Shown: positions 8,070 through 18,080 of the stretch, in pieces | Numbering within the stretch: position 1 is the stretch's first letter | Layout: the number at the start of each line of letters is the position of its first letter | Source of the DNA: Spelaeicoccus albus | GTDB lineage: Bacteria > Actinomycetota > Actinomycetes > Actinomycetales > Brevibacteriaceae | Direction: 5' to 3' | Assembly: GCF_013409065.1 (NCBI RefSeq) | Contig: NZ_JACBZP010000001.1 | Location: 1,302,001-1,366,000, forward strand | Length of the DNA: 64,000 nucleotides | Made by a program: the position numbers and the translations under genes | Notes under the pieces: generated by a model | The model's input: the letters and a program-made list of their open reading frames with translations, nothing else | Databases searched by the model: none | What the model was told of the DNA's origin: nothing

Positions 8070-8975
8070 TCAGCCCATGACTTGCCCGATCGCTCGGGCG
8101 TAATCCTCCTTGATGATGTTCAGATGGGCCCACGACTCAAGCGAACTGATCTCCGGCAGCGTCCGCAGTTTTTCAAGCATGTCCAGCGCGTTTGCCGAGG
8201 ACGTACCGATAATCGTCGCCACGAAATCGTAGTCGCCGTGCGAGCGGGCCGCGAAGTCGATGGCGGGCGAGTCCATGATCAGTCTTGTGATTGGTTCGAC
8301 ATCGCCGCGAGCCGTGATTCCGATGCCGATTGCCACGCGGTTCCTCGACAATCCGCCGGACTTGAGCGCGGAAATGCGAATGACGCCCGCATCGATCAGC
8401 TTTCGTACCCGCGCCCGGACTGATGAGGCCGAAAGATGCACGGCATCCGATAGCGAGCGAAAGCTTGCCCGACCGTCGTCCTGCAGCATCGCGATGAGTT
8501 CGTGATCCAGTTCGTCCAAGACAACTTCGCCCCGGCGGCCTGCCACGAAGAAGCCTTTGAGCACTTTCACGTAGGTCGTCACCTGCAGTTTTTGTACCGT
8601 CGGCATGGCTCGCACGCGCGCCAGTAAATCGTGAAGCTCGTCGGCGTTCGCGTGCCGCGACTCGAAGACGAGCGGATGACTTCCGCTGACCATCGAGACG
8701 AAAACAGGGTCCGGAAGCTCGGCGAGTTTGCGGGCGATCGGATCGGCCGGCCCATCAACGCTCACCCGCACATGCGTGAGCAGGCGGTGCCCGGCGAACA
8801 CCGGATCGACCGCGGCAACGATCCGCAGCCCCTCGTGACTGGTGAGATGGTGCAGCCGCTGCGAGACGAGATCCCGGGAGATGCCGAACTCGTCGGCCAG
8901 ATCGCTGATACTCGCTCGGCCGTCCTCTTGCAGTGCTCGGATCAGGCCGGCGTCCAACGCGTCGTCGGTGTCCAT
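8070..8975 (-). CDS. Lrp/AsnC family regulator with two Lrp modules
   Basis: A 301-residue protein made of two AsnC-type units. The first HTH is DAGLIRALQEDGRASISDLA with ISRDLVSQRLHHL (about residues 6-48), the second is LDHELIAMLQDDGRASFRSL with LSASSVRARVRKL (about 155-195); each is followed by an RAM-like ligand domain. Double-length Lrp proteins are common in actinobacteria and sense amino acids or related metabolites. The start at 8975 follows AGGAAG on the minus strand. It is divergent from the six-gene operon beginning at 9238, so it is the likely regulator of that operon, which fits a guanidino or amino-acid derived inducer (inference). Confidence 0.85.
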   Translation of the reverse strand: MDTDDALDAGLIRALQEDGRASISDLADEFGISRDLVSQRLHHLTSHEGLRIVAAVDPVFAGHRLLTHVRVSVDGPADPIARKLAELPDPVFVSMVSGSHPLVFESRHANADELHDLLARVRAMPTVQKLQVTTYVKVLKGFFVAGRRGEVVLDELDHELIAMLQDDGRASFRSLSDAVHLSASSVRARVRKLIDAGVIRISALKSGGLSRNRVAIGIGITARGDVEPITRLIMDSPAIDFAARSHGDYDFVATIIGTSSANALDMLEKLRTLPEISSLESWAHLNIIKEDYARAIGQVMG

Positions 8976-9237
8976 GCTGCCACTTCCTGAAGATGATTCG
9001 TGAGCCTGAGGCGACCTTGTCTCAAAAATAGTCGATTCACGCGAATTTGCCCTGCACGGACTGCAAAACGATCGTGAAATCCGGTGACGACGTCGTCTGC
9101 CGGGCGAAGTTGTGGTCACACGAGACACATCGTCGGCGAACAATCGCCACGCAGTACCCTAACCTCTTCCGCATCATTCCGGGCTCCCGTAGTGTCGACG
9201 CAGCCGGAGCGGCAACATACGGGCAAAGGAGCTTTGC

Positions 9238-10593
9238 ATGTCTACACAGGCCCACCAGCCATCGACGAATTCCCATCGACGGGCGTTGAAGGGCGGCCTA
9301 GCCGCAGTGGTCGGAACGACGATCGAGTGGTACGACTTCTACGTCTACGCCACCGCCGCGGCCATCGTGTTCCCGCACGTGTTCTTCCCGGAGATGACGC
9401 CCGCCTTGGGCACCCTGGCGTCCTTCGGCACGTACGCGGTGGCGTTTTTCATGCGCCCGCTCGGCGGCATCATCTTCGGGCATATCGGCGACAAACTCGG
9501 CCGCAAACCGGCCCTCACCGTGACGCTACTGGCCATGGGCGTCGCCACGGTCTTAGTCGGCTGCCTGCCCAGCTACGGCTCCATCGGCATCATAGGACCC
9601 ATTCTGCTCATCGTGCTGCGTGCCGTGCAGGGCCTCGCGGTCGGCGGCGAGTGGGGCGGCGCCAGTCTGATGTCGGTCGAAAGCGCGCCGCCGAAGTTCA
9701 AAACCTTCTACGGCGGTTTCACGCAGCTCGGCAACCCGCTCGGCGCCCTCATCTCCTCGGGAGCATTCTGGATTCTCTCCTCCATGGGGGACGACGTGCT
9801 CATCGACTGGGGCTGGCGCGTGCCGTTCCTGTTCAGCATTGTGCTGATCGCCGTCGGCATCTGGGTTCGCTACCGGGTCGAGGAAACCCCCGTCTTCGAG
9901 GCCAAGATCGAAGGCCACAAACAATCGACGCCGATCCTGTTCGCCCTGAAGAACAACTGGTGGCCGATGCTGTGCGGGTTCGGGATCATCGCGATGTCGT
10001 CCGGCGGGTACGTCATCGCCACGACCTTCGTGCAAAACTATGCGACGAGCCCGCAAGTGGGACTCTCGGCCGCGATCATCTTGGGCGCGATGACCGTCGC
10101 ATCGTTCATCGAAACCCTCGTCACGCTGCCTCTTGCCCTGCTCGGCGACAAGTGGGGCGGCAAGACGATCATTTACCTGGGCACCGTGCTGTCCTTCATC
10201 GTGGTGATCCCGCTGGTGCTGGTGATCCAAAACCACAACGTGGCGATGATCTACGTGCTCGTGTCCCTCATCCGACTCACGCTCAGCGGCGCGTGGGCTT
10301 CCTTGTCGACGGTCATGACGCAAATGTTCCGGCCGCAGGCGCGCTACACGTCGATGTCGCTGTCGTACGGCGTCGGCGCAGCCGTGTGGGGCGGGCTGTC
10401 GCCGGCGATCGCCTCCGGACTCATGGCCGCGACCGGCAACTTCTGGTCGGTGGTCGCGTTCTTCGGGCTGCTTGCGGCAGTCGCATTCTTCGGTGCGCTC
10501 TTCGCTCCGCAACACTCGGACGCCGAGCCGGTTACCGGATCCTTGACGCCACGTGCGGACCCCACCACCTTCGACACCCCAAGAGAGGCATAA
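9238..10593 (+). CDS. MFS transporter, MHS family
   Basis: A 451-residue 12-helix symporter. TTIEWYDFYVYATAAAIVFP (from residue 27) is the classic MHS first-helix signature and GHIGDKLGRKPA (81-92) is the MFS loop motif. ATG 9238 is preceded by AAAGGAG. It is the first gene of an operon that continues with an amidohydrolase immediately after its stop codon, so it probably imports the substrate of that pathway, perhaps a guanidino or N-acyl amino compound (inference). It is similar in design to the MHS gene at 340, but the two lie in unrelated contexts. Confidence 0.85.
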   Translation: MSTQAHQPSTNSHRRALKGGLAAVVGTTIEWYDFYVYATAAAIVFPHVFFPEMTPALGTLASFGTYAVAFFMRPLGGIIFGHIGDKLGRKPALTVTLLAMGVATVLVGCLPSYGSIGIIGPILLIVLRAVQGLAVGGEWGGASLMSVESAPPKFKTFYGGFTQLGNPLGALISSGAFWILSSMGDDVLIDWGWRVPFLFSIVLIAVGIWVRYRVEETPVFEAKIEGHKQSTPILFALKNNWWPMLCGFGIIAMSSGGYVIATTFVQNYATSPQVGLSAAIILGAMTVASFIETLVTLPLALLGDKWGGKTIIYLGTVLSFIVVIPLVLVIQNHNVAMIYVLVSLIRLTLSGAWASLSTVMTQMFRPQARYTSMSLSYGVGAAVWGGLSPAIASGLMAATGNFWSVVAFFGLLAAVAFFGALFAPQHSDAEPVTGSLTPRADPTTFDTPREA

Positions 10594-12264
10594 GTGCGGC
10601 ACCTTGCAACATACGATGATCGCGATTCGGCACCGACGATCATCACGGCCGGAACAATCCTGACGGTCGACGACAACAGCCCGACCGTCGAAGCCATGCT
10701 CATCGAGCGCGGAAAAATCGTGGCGATCGGCAGCCTTGACGAAGTCGAGACCGCGGCACGAAACTCCGGTCTGACCCCGATGCGAGAGGACTTTCCCGGC
10801 GCGACCGTCGTCCCCGGCTTCGTCGATGCGCACGCCCACCCGCTGATGTACGGGCAAATGCTCACCTGGGTCGACGTGGGCCCAGGGCGCGCCGGGTCCA
10901 TCCCGGAGATCGTCGAACTCATGCGCGAGAAGGCGACAAAGTTGCCCGCCGGCGTGCCGGTACGCGGATACGGCTATGAACAGCGCAACCTCGCCGAACG
11001 CCGGCATCCGACCAAGGAGGAACTCGACGAGATCGCCACCGACCGTGAGGTGTACATCATGAACGCCTCCGGACACGGCGGGGTGGTGAACAGCTTCACC
11101 TTCGACAAGTACGGCGTCACCCGGGACACGGCAAATCCCGAAGGCGGCGAGTACTTCCGCGATGCGTCGGGTGAACTCACCGGCGAGCTTTCGGATGCCG
11201 CCTGCAACATGCTCACCGGACTACACGGCGTCAAGATCGGCCACCACGGACCGAACTTTCACCTCTCCGACGAGCCGGCTGAACACCAACGTCAGCTCGA
11301 CCTGGTCCAGAAAGAATTCCTCGCCGGCGGCGTCACGGCCCTCGGCGACGCGCAAGTGTCGAAGCGTGAACTCGCCGCCTATCTGGAGATGGCCGACCGC
11401 GGGGCGCTCCAGGTGCGCGTATCGATGTACTTCCTTTCCCATTTGCTGGAACAGGTCATCGAGCTTGGCCTCACCGGGCCGTTCGGCAACGCCTTCCTTT
11501 CGATCGCGGGCATCAAGCTGTACGCCGACGGAACGCTCGGCGGCTGGACGGCGTACTTTCCCGAAGGGTACGTCGGAGACCCGTGTCGCACCGGGCAGCT
11601 TTACCATCAACCGGGCGAGTACACCGAACTCGTGCGCACAGCCCACGCCGCGGGGCTGCAGACCGCGACGCACGCACAGTCACCGACCGCGATCACCATG
11701 GTTGTCGACGCTATCGAGCAAGCACTGAAAGACCGGCCCGACGCCGATGCGCGCCACCGCATCGAGCATTGCGGCCTGCCCGACCCCGTGGACATCAAGC
11801 GAATGGCCGAACTCGGCATCCGCCCGGTCAATCAGACCCAGCATTATTACAACTGGGGCGAGGGCGTCGAACAGGCCATCGGCACACCCGGTGAACGGTT
11901 CAACCCGTTGGGGGAGTTCCGGGACGCCGGGGTACCGGCGACGCTTTCGTCGGACGCGCCGGTCGCCGAACCGCTGCCGCTCGAAGCTATCCAGGCCGCC
12001 GTCACACGGGTGACCCGCCGGGGCCACAAGCTGGGGCCGGATGACTTGTGCATCTCTGCGGAAGCCGCTTTGCGCGCCCACACGCTCGAAGGCGCCGTGT
12101 CGCTCGGACGCGACAACGAATTCGGGTCGCTCACCCCCGGTAAACGAGCCGACTTTGTCGTGCTCGGTGACAACCCATTGGAGGCGTCCCCGGAGTCAAT
12201 TGCGGCAATACCGGTCGTGGAGACCTGGGTCGACGGGAGCGCGCGGTTCCAAGCGAACGCCTAA
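10594..12264 (+). CDS. YtcJ-like amidohydrolase family protein
   Basis: A 556-residue amidohydrolase of the YtcJ/ExoK group. An N-terminal beta-sandwich segment (TIITAGTILTVDDNSPTVEA) leads to the metal-binding PGFVDAHAHPL (75-85). Later blocks are LYADGTLGGWTAYF, HAQSPTAITMVVDAIEQA, RHRIEHCGLPD and LSSDAPVAEP, which supply the remaining metal ligands and catalytic Asp. The GTG start abuts the stop of the transporter and is preceded by AGAGAGG. Members hydrolyse amide, carbamoyl or cyclic C-N bonds; the substrate here is unknown, but the context suggests release of a guanidino or amino acid from an imported conjugate. Confidence 0.8.
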   Translation: MRHLATYDDRDSAPTIITAGTILTVDDNSPTVEAMLIERGKIVAIGSLDEVETAARNSGLTPMREDFPGATVVPGFVDAHAHPLMYGQMLTWVDVGPGRAGSIPEIVELMREKATKLPAGVPVRGYGYEQRNLAERRHPTKEELDEIATDREVYIMNASGHGGVVNSFTFDKYGVTRDTANPEGGEYFRDASGELTGELSDAACNMLTGLHGVKIGHHGPNFHLSDEPAEHQRQLDLVQKEFLAGGVTALGDAQVSKRELAAYLEMADRGALQVRVSMYFLSHLLEQVIELGLTGPFGNAFLSIAGIKLYADGTLGGWTAYFPEGYVGDPCRTGQLYHQPGEYTELVRTAHAAGLQTATHAQSPTAITMVVDAIEQALKDRPDADARHRIEHCGLPDPVDIKRMAELGIRPVNQTQHYYNWGEGVEQAIGTPGERFNPLGEFRDAGVPATLSSDAPVAEPLPLEAIQAAVTRVTRRGHKLGPDDLCISAEAALRAHTLEGAVSLGRDNEFGSLTPGKRADFVVLGDNPLEASPESIAAIPVVETWVDGSARFQANA

Positions 12265-12328
12265 TCCCAGCTCCTCACCCCGGCCGTCTTGACCCAAACG
12301 AGCACCACGCGAAGAGAGCGAATGACAG

Positions 12329-13933
12329 ATGGAAACTACACCCAAGCGCACGACCGGATGGGCAGTCATCGAGACGCTGCGCAATTACGGTATTGACACC
12401 GTGTTCGGCATCCCGGGCACCCACAACCTCGAGCTGTACCGCCCGCTGACGCCCCTCGGGATCCGTCCGGTCACCACCCGCCACGAACAAGGCGCGGGAT
12501 ACGCTGCCGACGGGTGGTCATTGCAGACCGGCAAGCCGGGCGTCGTCCTGACCACGAGCGGGCCCGGTCTGCTGAACGCGCTATCGGCGGCCGGCACCGC
12601 GTATTGCGAATCCCGCCCGATGATCCTGCTCGCGCCGGGCCCGTCGCGGGGAAGCGAGTTCGCCGACGCCGGAACGCTGCATGAAACCAAAGACCAGTTC
12701 GGCGCCGCTTCGGCGATTGTCGAACGAGCGCATCGCGTGCAGTCGGCGCAGGAGGCGGTCGACGCCGTCCACGGAGCGTTCGAGTTGTTCCGGGCGGGGC
12801 GTCCGCGGCCCGTCTATATCGAGATCCCGCTCGACCTGCTCGAAGAGGAAACAGCGCTCGCCGGCGAGGTGCTTGCCGCCCGGTCGGCCGAGCCGACGCC
12901 CGGCCCGGATGCGAACGCGATCAGCGAAGCGGCCAAGCTGCTGGACGCCGCCGCCGACCCCGTCATCCTAGCCGGAGGCGGCTCACGGCATGCGAGCGCC
13001 GAGTTGCAGGCCGTCGCCGAACGGCTCGGCGCCCCCGTCGTGACGACGCTGAACGCGAAAGGGGTGCTCGATGAACACCATCCGCTGTCCCTGGGATCGA
13101 ATTTGCGACTGGCCGCCGCGCGGAACCGCGCCCGAGATGCCGACGTGCTGCTCGTCGTCGGGTCCAAGCTCGGCGACGCCGAACTGTGGGTCGACCGGCT
13201 GGGCGCTCGCGGCCGGGTGATTCGCATCGACGTGCTTGAATCCCAGCTGGACAAAAATCAAACCGCTGACGTCGGGATCGTCGCCGATGCGCGGGTGGCG
13301 CTCGCCGCACTCGCCGACGCGCTCGGCAGCGGCGAGCCCGGCACCAATCATCGCGCGGAAGAAACGCGAGCGGCGGTGCGTTCCGAGGTGGCCGAGCTGT
13401 CGCATGACAATGCTCGGCTTGCCGACCACCTCGCCGCAGTGCTGCCGGAGAATGCCATCGTCGCGACGGACTCCTCGCAGATCGCCTATTGGGGGCTGCT
13501 CAACACATTGCGGGTCACTGCGCCGAACTCGACGCCGTACATGTCGACGTACGCCACACTCGGCTACGGCCTCCCTGCCGGGCTCGGCGCCCGCATAGCC
13601 GCTCCGAACCGACCCACCTTCGTCGTCACCGGCGACGGCGCGCTCATGTTCTCGATTCAGGAACTCATGACGATCGTCGAACAGCACCTCGACGTGACGG
13701 TGATCGTGATCGACAACGGCGGGTACGCCGAAATCAAGCAGAACGAAGCGGACGTCGGCATCGCGCCGGTCGCCGTCGACCTGGCGCAGCCGGACTGGGC
13801 CGCGGTCGCCACGGCATTCGGCGGCACCGGGCGCCGGGCCGTCTCCGGGCACGAGCTGGCCGACGCTATCGACGCGGCGGTCGCGGGCGGCGGCTTGCAA
13901 CTTATCCACATCGATCAGTCGAACTTTAGGTAG
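12329..13933 (+). CDS. ThDP-dependent decarboxylase, 5-guanidino-2-oxopentanoate decarboxylase-like
   Basis: A 534-residue thiamine diphosphate enzyme with the three acetolactate-synthase-type domains. The catalytic Glu is E53 in [14 protein letters not shown], and the ThDP/Mg motif is GDG at 435-437 with NGGYAEIK at 463-470. The N-terminal [15 protein letters not shown] resembles AruI-type 2-ketoarginine decarboxylases. A ureohydrolase begins nine bases downstream, so a route from 2-ketoarginine through 4-guanidinobutanal toward 4-guanidinobutyrate and its hydrolysis to GABA and urea is plausible. No aminotransferase making 2-ketoarginine and no 4-guanidinobutanal dehydrogenase lies inside this operon, so the assignment rests on similarity and context. 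Confidence 0.6.
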   Translation: METTPKRTTGWAVIETLRNYGIDTVFGIPGTHNLELYRPLTPLGIRPVTTRHEQGAGYAADGWSLQTGKPGVVLTTSGPGLLNALSAAGTAYCESRPMILLAPGPSRGSEFADAGTLHETKDQFGAASAIVERAHRVQSAQEAVDAVHGAFELFRAGRPRPVYIEIPLDLLEEETALAGEVLAARSAEPTPGPDANAISEAAKLLDAAADPVILAGGGSRHASAELQAVAERLGAPVVTTLNAKGVLDEHHPLSLGSNLRLAAARNRARDADVLLVVGSKLGDAELWVDRLGARGRVIRIDVLESQLDKNQTADVGIVADARVALAALADALGSGEPGTNHRAEETRAAVRSEVAELSHDNARLADHLAAVLPENAIVATDSSQIAYWGLLNTLRVTAPNSTPYMSTYATLGYGLPAGLGARIAAPNRPTFVVTGDGALMFSIQELMTIVEQHLDVTVIVIDNGGYAEIKQNEADVGIAPVAVDLAQPDWAAVATAFGGTGRRAVSGHELADAIDAAVAGGGLQLIHIDQSNFR

Positions 13934-13941
13934 GACACTCC

Positions 13942-14907
13942 ATGAACCGCACACCAGTTGGACCGCTGGACGCGTCAAAGACTCCGAGGTTTGCCGGGCT
14001 TTCCACGTTCGCCAGGCTGCCCCGCATTGAGGACGTCGACGGAACCGACATCGCGGTAGTCGGCATTCCGTTCGATACCGGCGTCAGCTACCGGCCGGGC
14101 GCGCGGTTCGGCCCCGAACATGTGCGGGCGTCGAGCCGTTTACTGCGCCCCTACAACCCGGCGCAGGACTTCTCCGGGTGGGAAGCAGTGCAGGTCGCGG
14201 ACGCCGGCGACATCGCCGCGAACCCGTACCACATCGACAAAGCGGTACGTCAGGTCGCCGACGCCGCAGCCGAACTGGGAAGCTCCGTGAGCCGGATCCT
14301 CACCCTCGGCGGCGACCATACGATCGCCTACCCGCTTCTCCAGGCGATCAACGCGAAATGCGGACCCGTCGCCGTCCTGCATTTTGACGCGCACCTTGAC
14401 ACTTGGGACACCTATTTCGAGGAGCCCGTCACGCACGGTACGCCGTTTCGCCGCGCGTCGGAGGAGGGACTCATCGACCGGACGGCGTCCATGCATGTCG
14501 GCACCCGCGGTCCGTTGTACGGCAAACAGGACCTCGAGGACGACGAGCGGCTCGGTTTCTCGCTCGTCACCAGCGAGTACGTCGAAGAACACGGGATCCC
14601 CTCGGCACTGGCGAGGATCCGGAAGCGGGTCGGCGACAAACCGCTGTACATTTCCGTCGACATTGACGTGCTCGACCCGGCCCACGCGCCCGGAACCGGA
14701 ACCCCCGAAGCAGGAGGCTTGACGAGCCGCGAGCTGCTCAGACTCATCCGTGGGCTCACCGATCTCCGTATCGTCGGAGCCGACGTGGTCGAGGTGGCAC
14801 CTGCGTACGACCACGCGCAGATGACGGGGATCGCTGCGAGCCACGTCGCCTATGAGCTCATGACGGCCATGGCGCAGGCAATCGTGCGCGAGCGCGAGGC
14901 CGAATAG
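13942..14907 (+). CDS. Agmatinase / guanidinobutyrase family ureohydrolase
   Basis: A 321-residue binuclear manganese hydrolase that releases urea from a guanidino compound. All signature blocks are present: GGDHT (123-127), FDAHLDTWD (148-156) and [19 protein letters not shown] (238-256), giving the His and Asp metal ligands. Arginase-type substrate residues are not evident; members of this length act on agmatine, 4-guanidinobutyrate or 3-guanidinopropionate. Its place nine bases after a 2-oxo-acid decarboxylase favours 4-guanidinobutyrate, but this is inference. Confidence 0.85.
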   Translation: MNRTPVGPLDASKTPRFAGLSTFARLPRIEDVDGTDIAVVGIPFDTGVSYRPGARFGPEHVRASSRLLRPYNPAQDFSGWEAVQVADAGDIAANPYHIDKAVRQVADAAAELGSSVSRILTLGGDHTIAYPLLQAINAKCGPVAVLHFDAHLDTWDTYFEEPVTHGTPFRRASEEGLIDRTASMHVGTRGPLYGKQDLEDDERLGFSLVTSEYVEEHGIPSALARIRKRVGDKPLYISVDIDVLDPAHAPGTGTPEAGGLTSRELLRLIRGLTDLRIVGADVVEVAPAYDHAQMTGIAASHVAYELMTAMAQAIVREREAE

Positions 14908-14917
14908 GGGAGAGAAC

Positions 14918-15934
14918 ATGTCACATAGCACAGCAACGCGGCCAATTGCGGTCTACACCGACGTCGACGACACAGACCCCGCGCCCGGGATCGACCTTCT
15001 GGAAAAGCACGGCTTCGAAGTACGCGTACTCGGCACTCGTGATCCGCGGGAAATCATCGCCGGCGCTCGCGAGGCCGATGCGCTCCTGCCCGGATATGCG
15101 CCGATCACCCGGGAGATCATCGAGGCGCTGCCGCGGCTGAAGGTCGTGGCCCTGATGTCCATGGGTTTTGACTACGTCGACCTCGACGCCGCCGGCGAAC
15201 ACGGCGTGTGGGTGACGAACGTTCCCGGCGCCGCGACCGAAGAGGTCGCGGCACATGCGCTCGCGCTACTGCTGCACAGCGTGCGGCAATTGAGGTTTTA
15301 CACGACTTCGGCCAATCCGACGGACTGGAACGGGCGTGCTCCGCAGGCGCCGCCGCGCTTGAGTGAAATCACGCTTGGCATCGTCGGCCTTGGCCGGATC
15401 GGGCGTGAACTTGCCAGAGTCGCCGGCCCGCTTTTCGGCCGGATACTCGGATATGATCCGCTTCTTCCGGAGACTCCGGACGTACGGGCGGACCTCGAGC
15501 GTGCCGGAGTGACGCGGACGAGCCTCGAGGAGGTGCGTAGCGGCGCGAACGTGTTGTCGCTGCACTTGCCGCTCACCGAGGAAACCGAGCACATGATCGA
15601 CGACGCATTTGTCGCCGACATGCCGGCGGGCTCCGTGCTCGTGAATGTGTCGCGAGGCGCCCTCGTGGACTCCGCTGCGCTCGCCGCGGCGCTTGATTCC
15701 GGACACCTGGCCGGAGCGGCCCTCGATGTCCTCGATGAAGAACCGCCGCCGCCGGGCCACCCGCTTGTGGGGCGCGACGACGTGGTGCTGACGCCGCACA
15801 TCGCCTATTTCTCAGAGCGCACCGAGGTTGAATATGTGCGGATCCAAGCGCAGAACGCCATCACGTTGATTGCGGACGGCGTGCCGGACACCCCGGTGAA
15901 CCGGCCGATGGACTCCGATGAGGGAAGGGCATGA
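14918..15934 (+). CDS. D-isomer-specific 2-hydroxyacid dehydrogenase
   Basis: A 338-residue NAD(P)-dependent dehydrogenase. The cofactor motif is GIVGLGRIGRELA (G157-G162 core). The catalytic triad is visible: Arg246 in NVSRGALVD, Glu275 in LDEEPPPPGHPL and His294 in LTPHIAYFS. These enzymes interconvert 2-oxo acids and D-2-hydroxy acids. The neighbouring ThDP decarboxylase also acts on a 2-oxo acid, so the dehydrogenase may feed it by oxidising a hydroxy acid, or may be an overflow route. The gene starts ten bases after the ureohydrolase stop and overlaps the next gene by ATGA. Confidence 0.85.
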   Translation: MSHSTATRPIAVYTDVDDTDPAPGIDLLEKHGFEVRVLGTRDPREIIAGAREADALLPGYAPITREIIEALPRLKVVALMSMGFDYVDLDAAGEHGVWVTNVPGAATEEVAAHALALLLHSVRQLRFYTTSANPTDWNGRAPQAPPRLSEITLGIVGLGRIGRELARVAGPLFGRILGYDPLLPETPDVRADLERAGVTRTSLEEVRSGANVLSLHLPLTEETEHMIDDAFVADMPAGSVLVNVSRGALVDSAALAAALDSGHLAGAALDVLDEEPPPPGHPLVGRDDVVLTPHIAYFSERTEVEYVRIQAQNAITLIADGVPDTPVNRPMDSDEGRA

Positions 15935-17502
15935 TCGTGGCGTCATTAACGGATGAAGTGAAGCAGACTGCCCGGAAGTGGATCGATGACCACCTTGAGC
16001 AACTCGTGCAGTGGCACACGCACATCTGGGAACTTGCCGAACCGGCATGGCGTGAGTACAAATCGCAACGTTGGTACGTGGAGACGCTACGGGGCGAAGG
16101 GTTCGACGTCGAGGACGGTTCGGCGGGCATGCCGACTGCCTTCTGCGCGATTTGGAGCAATGGTGATGGCCCCACGCTGCTGACGTACGCCGAATATGAC
16201 GCGGTGCCGGGCAATAATCAAGCGGCCTCCACGGCGGAAGAGCCCCGGCAGGGGCTCAGCCGATTCGCCCCGGGACACACCGATCCACATTCGGCTCTCG
16301 GCATTTCGACTCTCGCCGGGCTCCTGGCCACCAAGCACGCCATGGAACAACATGGCGTCACCGGCACGCTGAAATACACGGGTGAGCCTGCCGAGAAGAT
16401 GCACGGGTCCAAAGTGGTGCACGGGCTACGCGGCTATTACGACGACGCCGATGCAATCGTGTCCTTCCACCCGTTCTACATGCTCCCGTTGTGCAATACC
16501 GCCCGCTGGGACACCCACTGCGGGGCGTATTTCAGCAAGGTGTACACGTTCACGTGCGACCGGCCGGAGACGTGGCAGATGTCGAGCACCGATCCCAACT
16601 CGCCGATTCCCGCATCACACTCGGCCGCCAGGGCCCCGGGCGCCAACGTGGCGCTGATGCAGATGTACACGGCGTCGCGCACGATGCTCGACTCGATGTT
16701 GCCGGCGACCGGCGGTTGGAGCTTTTCCGATGCGATTCTGACCGATGGCCAGGCCACGGCGGACAATCTGCCGCAGCGGGTCGCGCGCATCCAGTTTTCC
16801 TGGCGCACCCCCGATATCGAGATGGCGGAACATATTTGCGCGGTGCTCGATCGAAATGCCGAGGCGGCGGCGATGATGGCGCATTGCGAGAGCGACGACC
16901 GCTGGGTCGCGCGCAGCCGCCCCGGACGAGCCAACCACGTCCTCGCCGACGCGCTGTATGCGAATCTCGAACAAGTCGGCGCTCCCGTGTACGGGCCCGA
17001 AGCCGTCGATGTCGCCCGCGGGATCCAGGAATCGCTTGGCCACGAGTCGTCGGATCGACCGTTTTTACGGCAAACCGAGCAGCTGATTTCGCCGCAGCAA
17101 GCCGAGCGGAAACTGCGCGAGCATATGCCGGCTTGGCAGCGAAACTGGACGAGCGACGATTACGTCGAGATGTCGCACTACGCGCCCCTCGTGCGGTTCT
17201 ACGTTGCGCGCCCGGCGCTCGAGCCCGTCGCCGGCGCCGGGCCGTATCCGGCATGGGTGATGAACGCTCTCGGTGGAATCCCCGCCACTATCGCCCCGAC
17301 AATCGTGACAACCGGTAAGACGATCGCCGGCACGTTCCTCGACCTGTTCACGAGCCCCGAACTGCTCACCGCTGCCAAGCAGGAGTTCGATTCGCGTGTT
17401 GCGGCCGAGCCGATACCGGCCCTGCTGCCTGCGGATTTCGAAGCGCCGATCGATCTGCCCTGGCCCGATTATTCTCAGACCGGTGAGAGTCGGTATTGGT
17501 AG
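15931..17502 (+). CDS. M20 family amidohydrolase, AbgB-like
   Basis: A 523-residue zinc hydrolase of the M20/AbgB type. Recognisable are LVQWHTHIWELAEPAWREY, TLLTYAEYDAVPG (metal-site strand), GHTDPHSALGISTLAGLLA, LKYTGEPAEKMHGSKVVHG with a Glu-Pro-Ala-Glu general base, and DAIVSFHPF. AbgB-like proteins split amide bonds such as in p-aminobenzoyl-glutamate; this one is somewhat longer than that family's usual size. It is the last gene of the operon (ATGA overlap with the dehydrogenase). It could liberate the guanidino or amino acid processed by the upstream enzymes. Substrate unknown. Confidence 0.78.
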   Translation: MIVASLTDEVKQTARKWIDDHLEQLVQWHTHIWELAEPAWREYKSQRWYVETLRGEGFDVEDGSAGMPTAFCAIWSNGDGPTLLTYAEYDAVPGNNQAASTAEEPRQGLSRFAPGHTDPHSALGISTLAGLLATKHAMEQHGVTGTLKYTGEPAEKMHGSKVVHGLRGYYDDADAIVSFHPFYMLPLCNTARWDTHCGAYFSKVYTFTCDRPETWQMSSTDPNSPIPASHSAARAPGANVALMQMYTASRTMLDSMLPATGGWSFSDAILTDGQATADNLPQRVARIQFSWRTPDIEMAEHICAVLDRNAEAAAMMAHCESDDRWVARSRPGRANHVLADALYANLEQVGAPVYGPEAVDVARGIQESLGHESSDRPFLRQTEQLISPQQAERKLREHMPAWQRNWTSDDYVEMSHYAPLVRFYVARPALEPVAGAGPYPAWVMNALGGIPATIAPTIVTTGKTIAGTFLDLFTSPELLTAAKQEFDSRVAAEPIPALLPADFEAPIDLPWPDYSQTGESRYW

Positions 17503-17794
17503 GGGCCGGCGTGATTCTTCGGGTGCCCGGTAGTGAGTGACCCGTGCTAGAGACGAACGACAACAGCGGCCACGCGGCTCGCTCCGTTACGATAAATCTC
17601 CAATGTCCCTCGACGGGCTCGTGGGCCGCCCTGCCGCGTAGTGGAGGCCGTGAGCCTTGGACAATTGAGCGGTGGGTACCGAAATCTTCGTCGGCGCGCC
17701 GACCGAGAAAGAAGCTCTATCCGGTGTTGGTCTCCCTGCAATCAGAGCTTGATTCAGTGTCGTCCCGACAATTGGTCTGACGATCGCTCGGATC

Positions 17795-18058
17795 GTGGTA
17801 GTGCTCGGCCATCGTCATTCTTCGGCGACGAACGTGCCCGCGCGCGACCTTGCCGCGCCGGATCTGGTTGACGTTGAGACAGCGGCGGTATTGCGCAAGC
17901 GCTGGCTGGCGCGGTTCATCTCGGTGGAACGTTTCGACGCAGCCGCTATGGACCTTCGGCGGTTGGATTTCGAACGCGTTCCCACTCTCTAGCTCGTGCG
18001 ACGCGCCTTCGAGCTACTCGATAACTCTGCCCCCTATGCGTCCTGCACTGACGTGTAG
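17795..18058 (+). pseudogene. VapC-like PIN-domain toxin remnant
   Basis: The frame from GTG 17795 contains LAAPDLVDVETAAVLRKR and FDAAAMDLRRLDFERVPTL, the middle of an actinobacterial VapC (AP-H-L-x-D-x-E ... L-x-x-L-x-x-x-R). An in-frame TAG at 17990-17992 interrupts it, after which the same frame resumes LVRRAFELLDNSAPYASCTD, matching the L-x-x-R-x-W-E-L-R-D-N-x-x-x-Y-D-A segment, before stopping at 18056. The N-terminal D-S/T-S metal-binding segment is missing and the acidic residue of the last block is eroded, so it is almost surely inactive. No vapB antitoxin is seen. The gap 17503-17794 contains nothing else firm. Confidence 0.55.
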
Positions 18059-18080
18059 GGGATGAAAGATCCAAGGTACT

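Noticed and set aside
9553-11076. A 507-codon minus-strand frame opposite the MHS transporter and YtcJ-like gene
   Set aside because: The product is His, Asp and Arg-rich with no domain; it crosses the boundary of two clear genes on the other strand.
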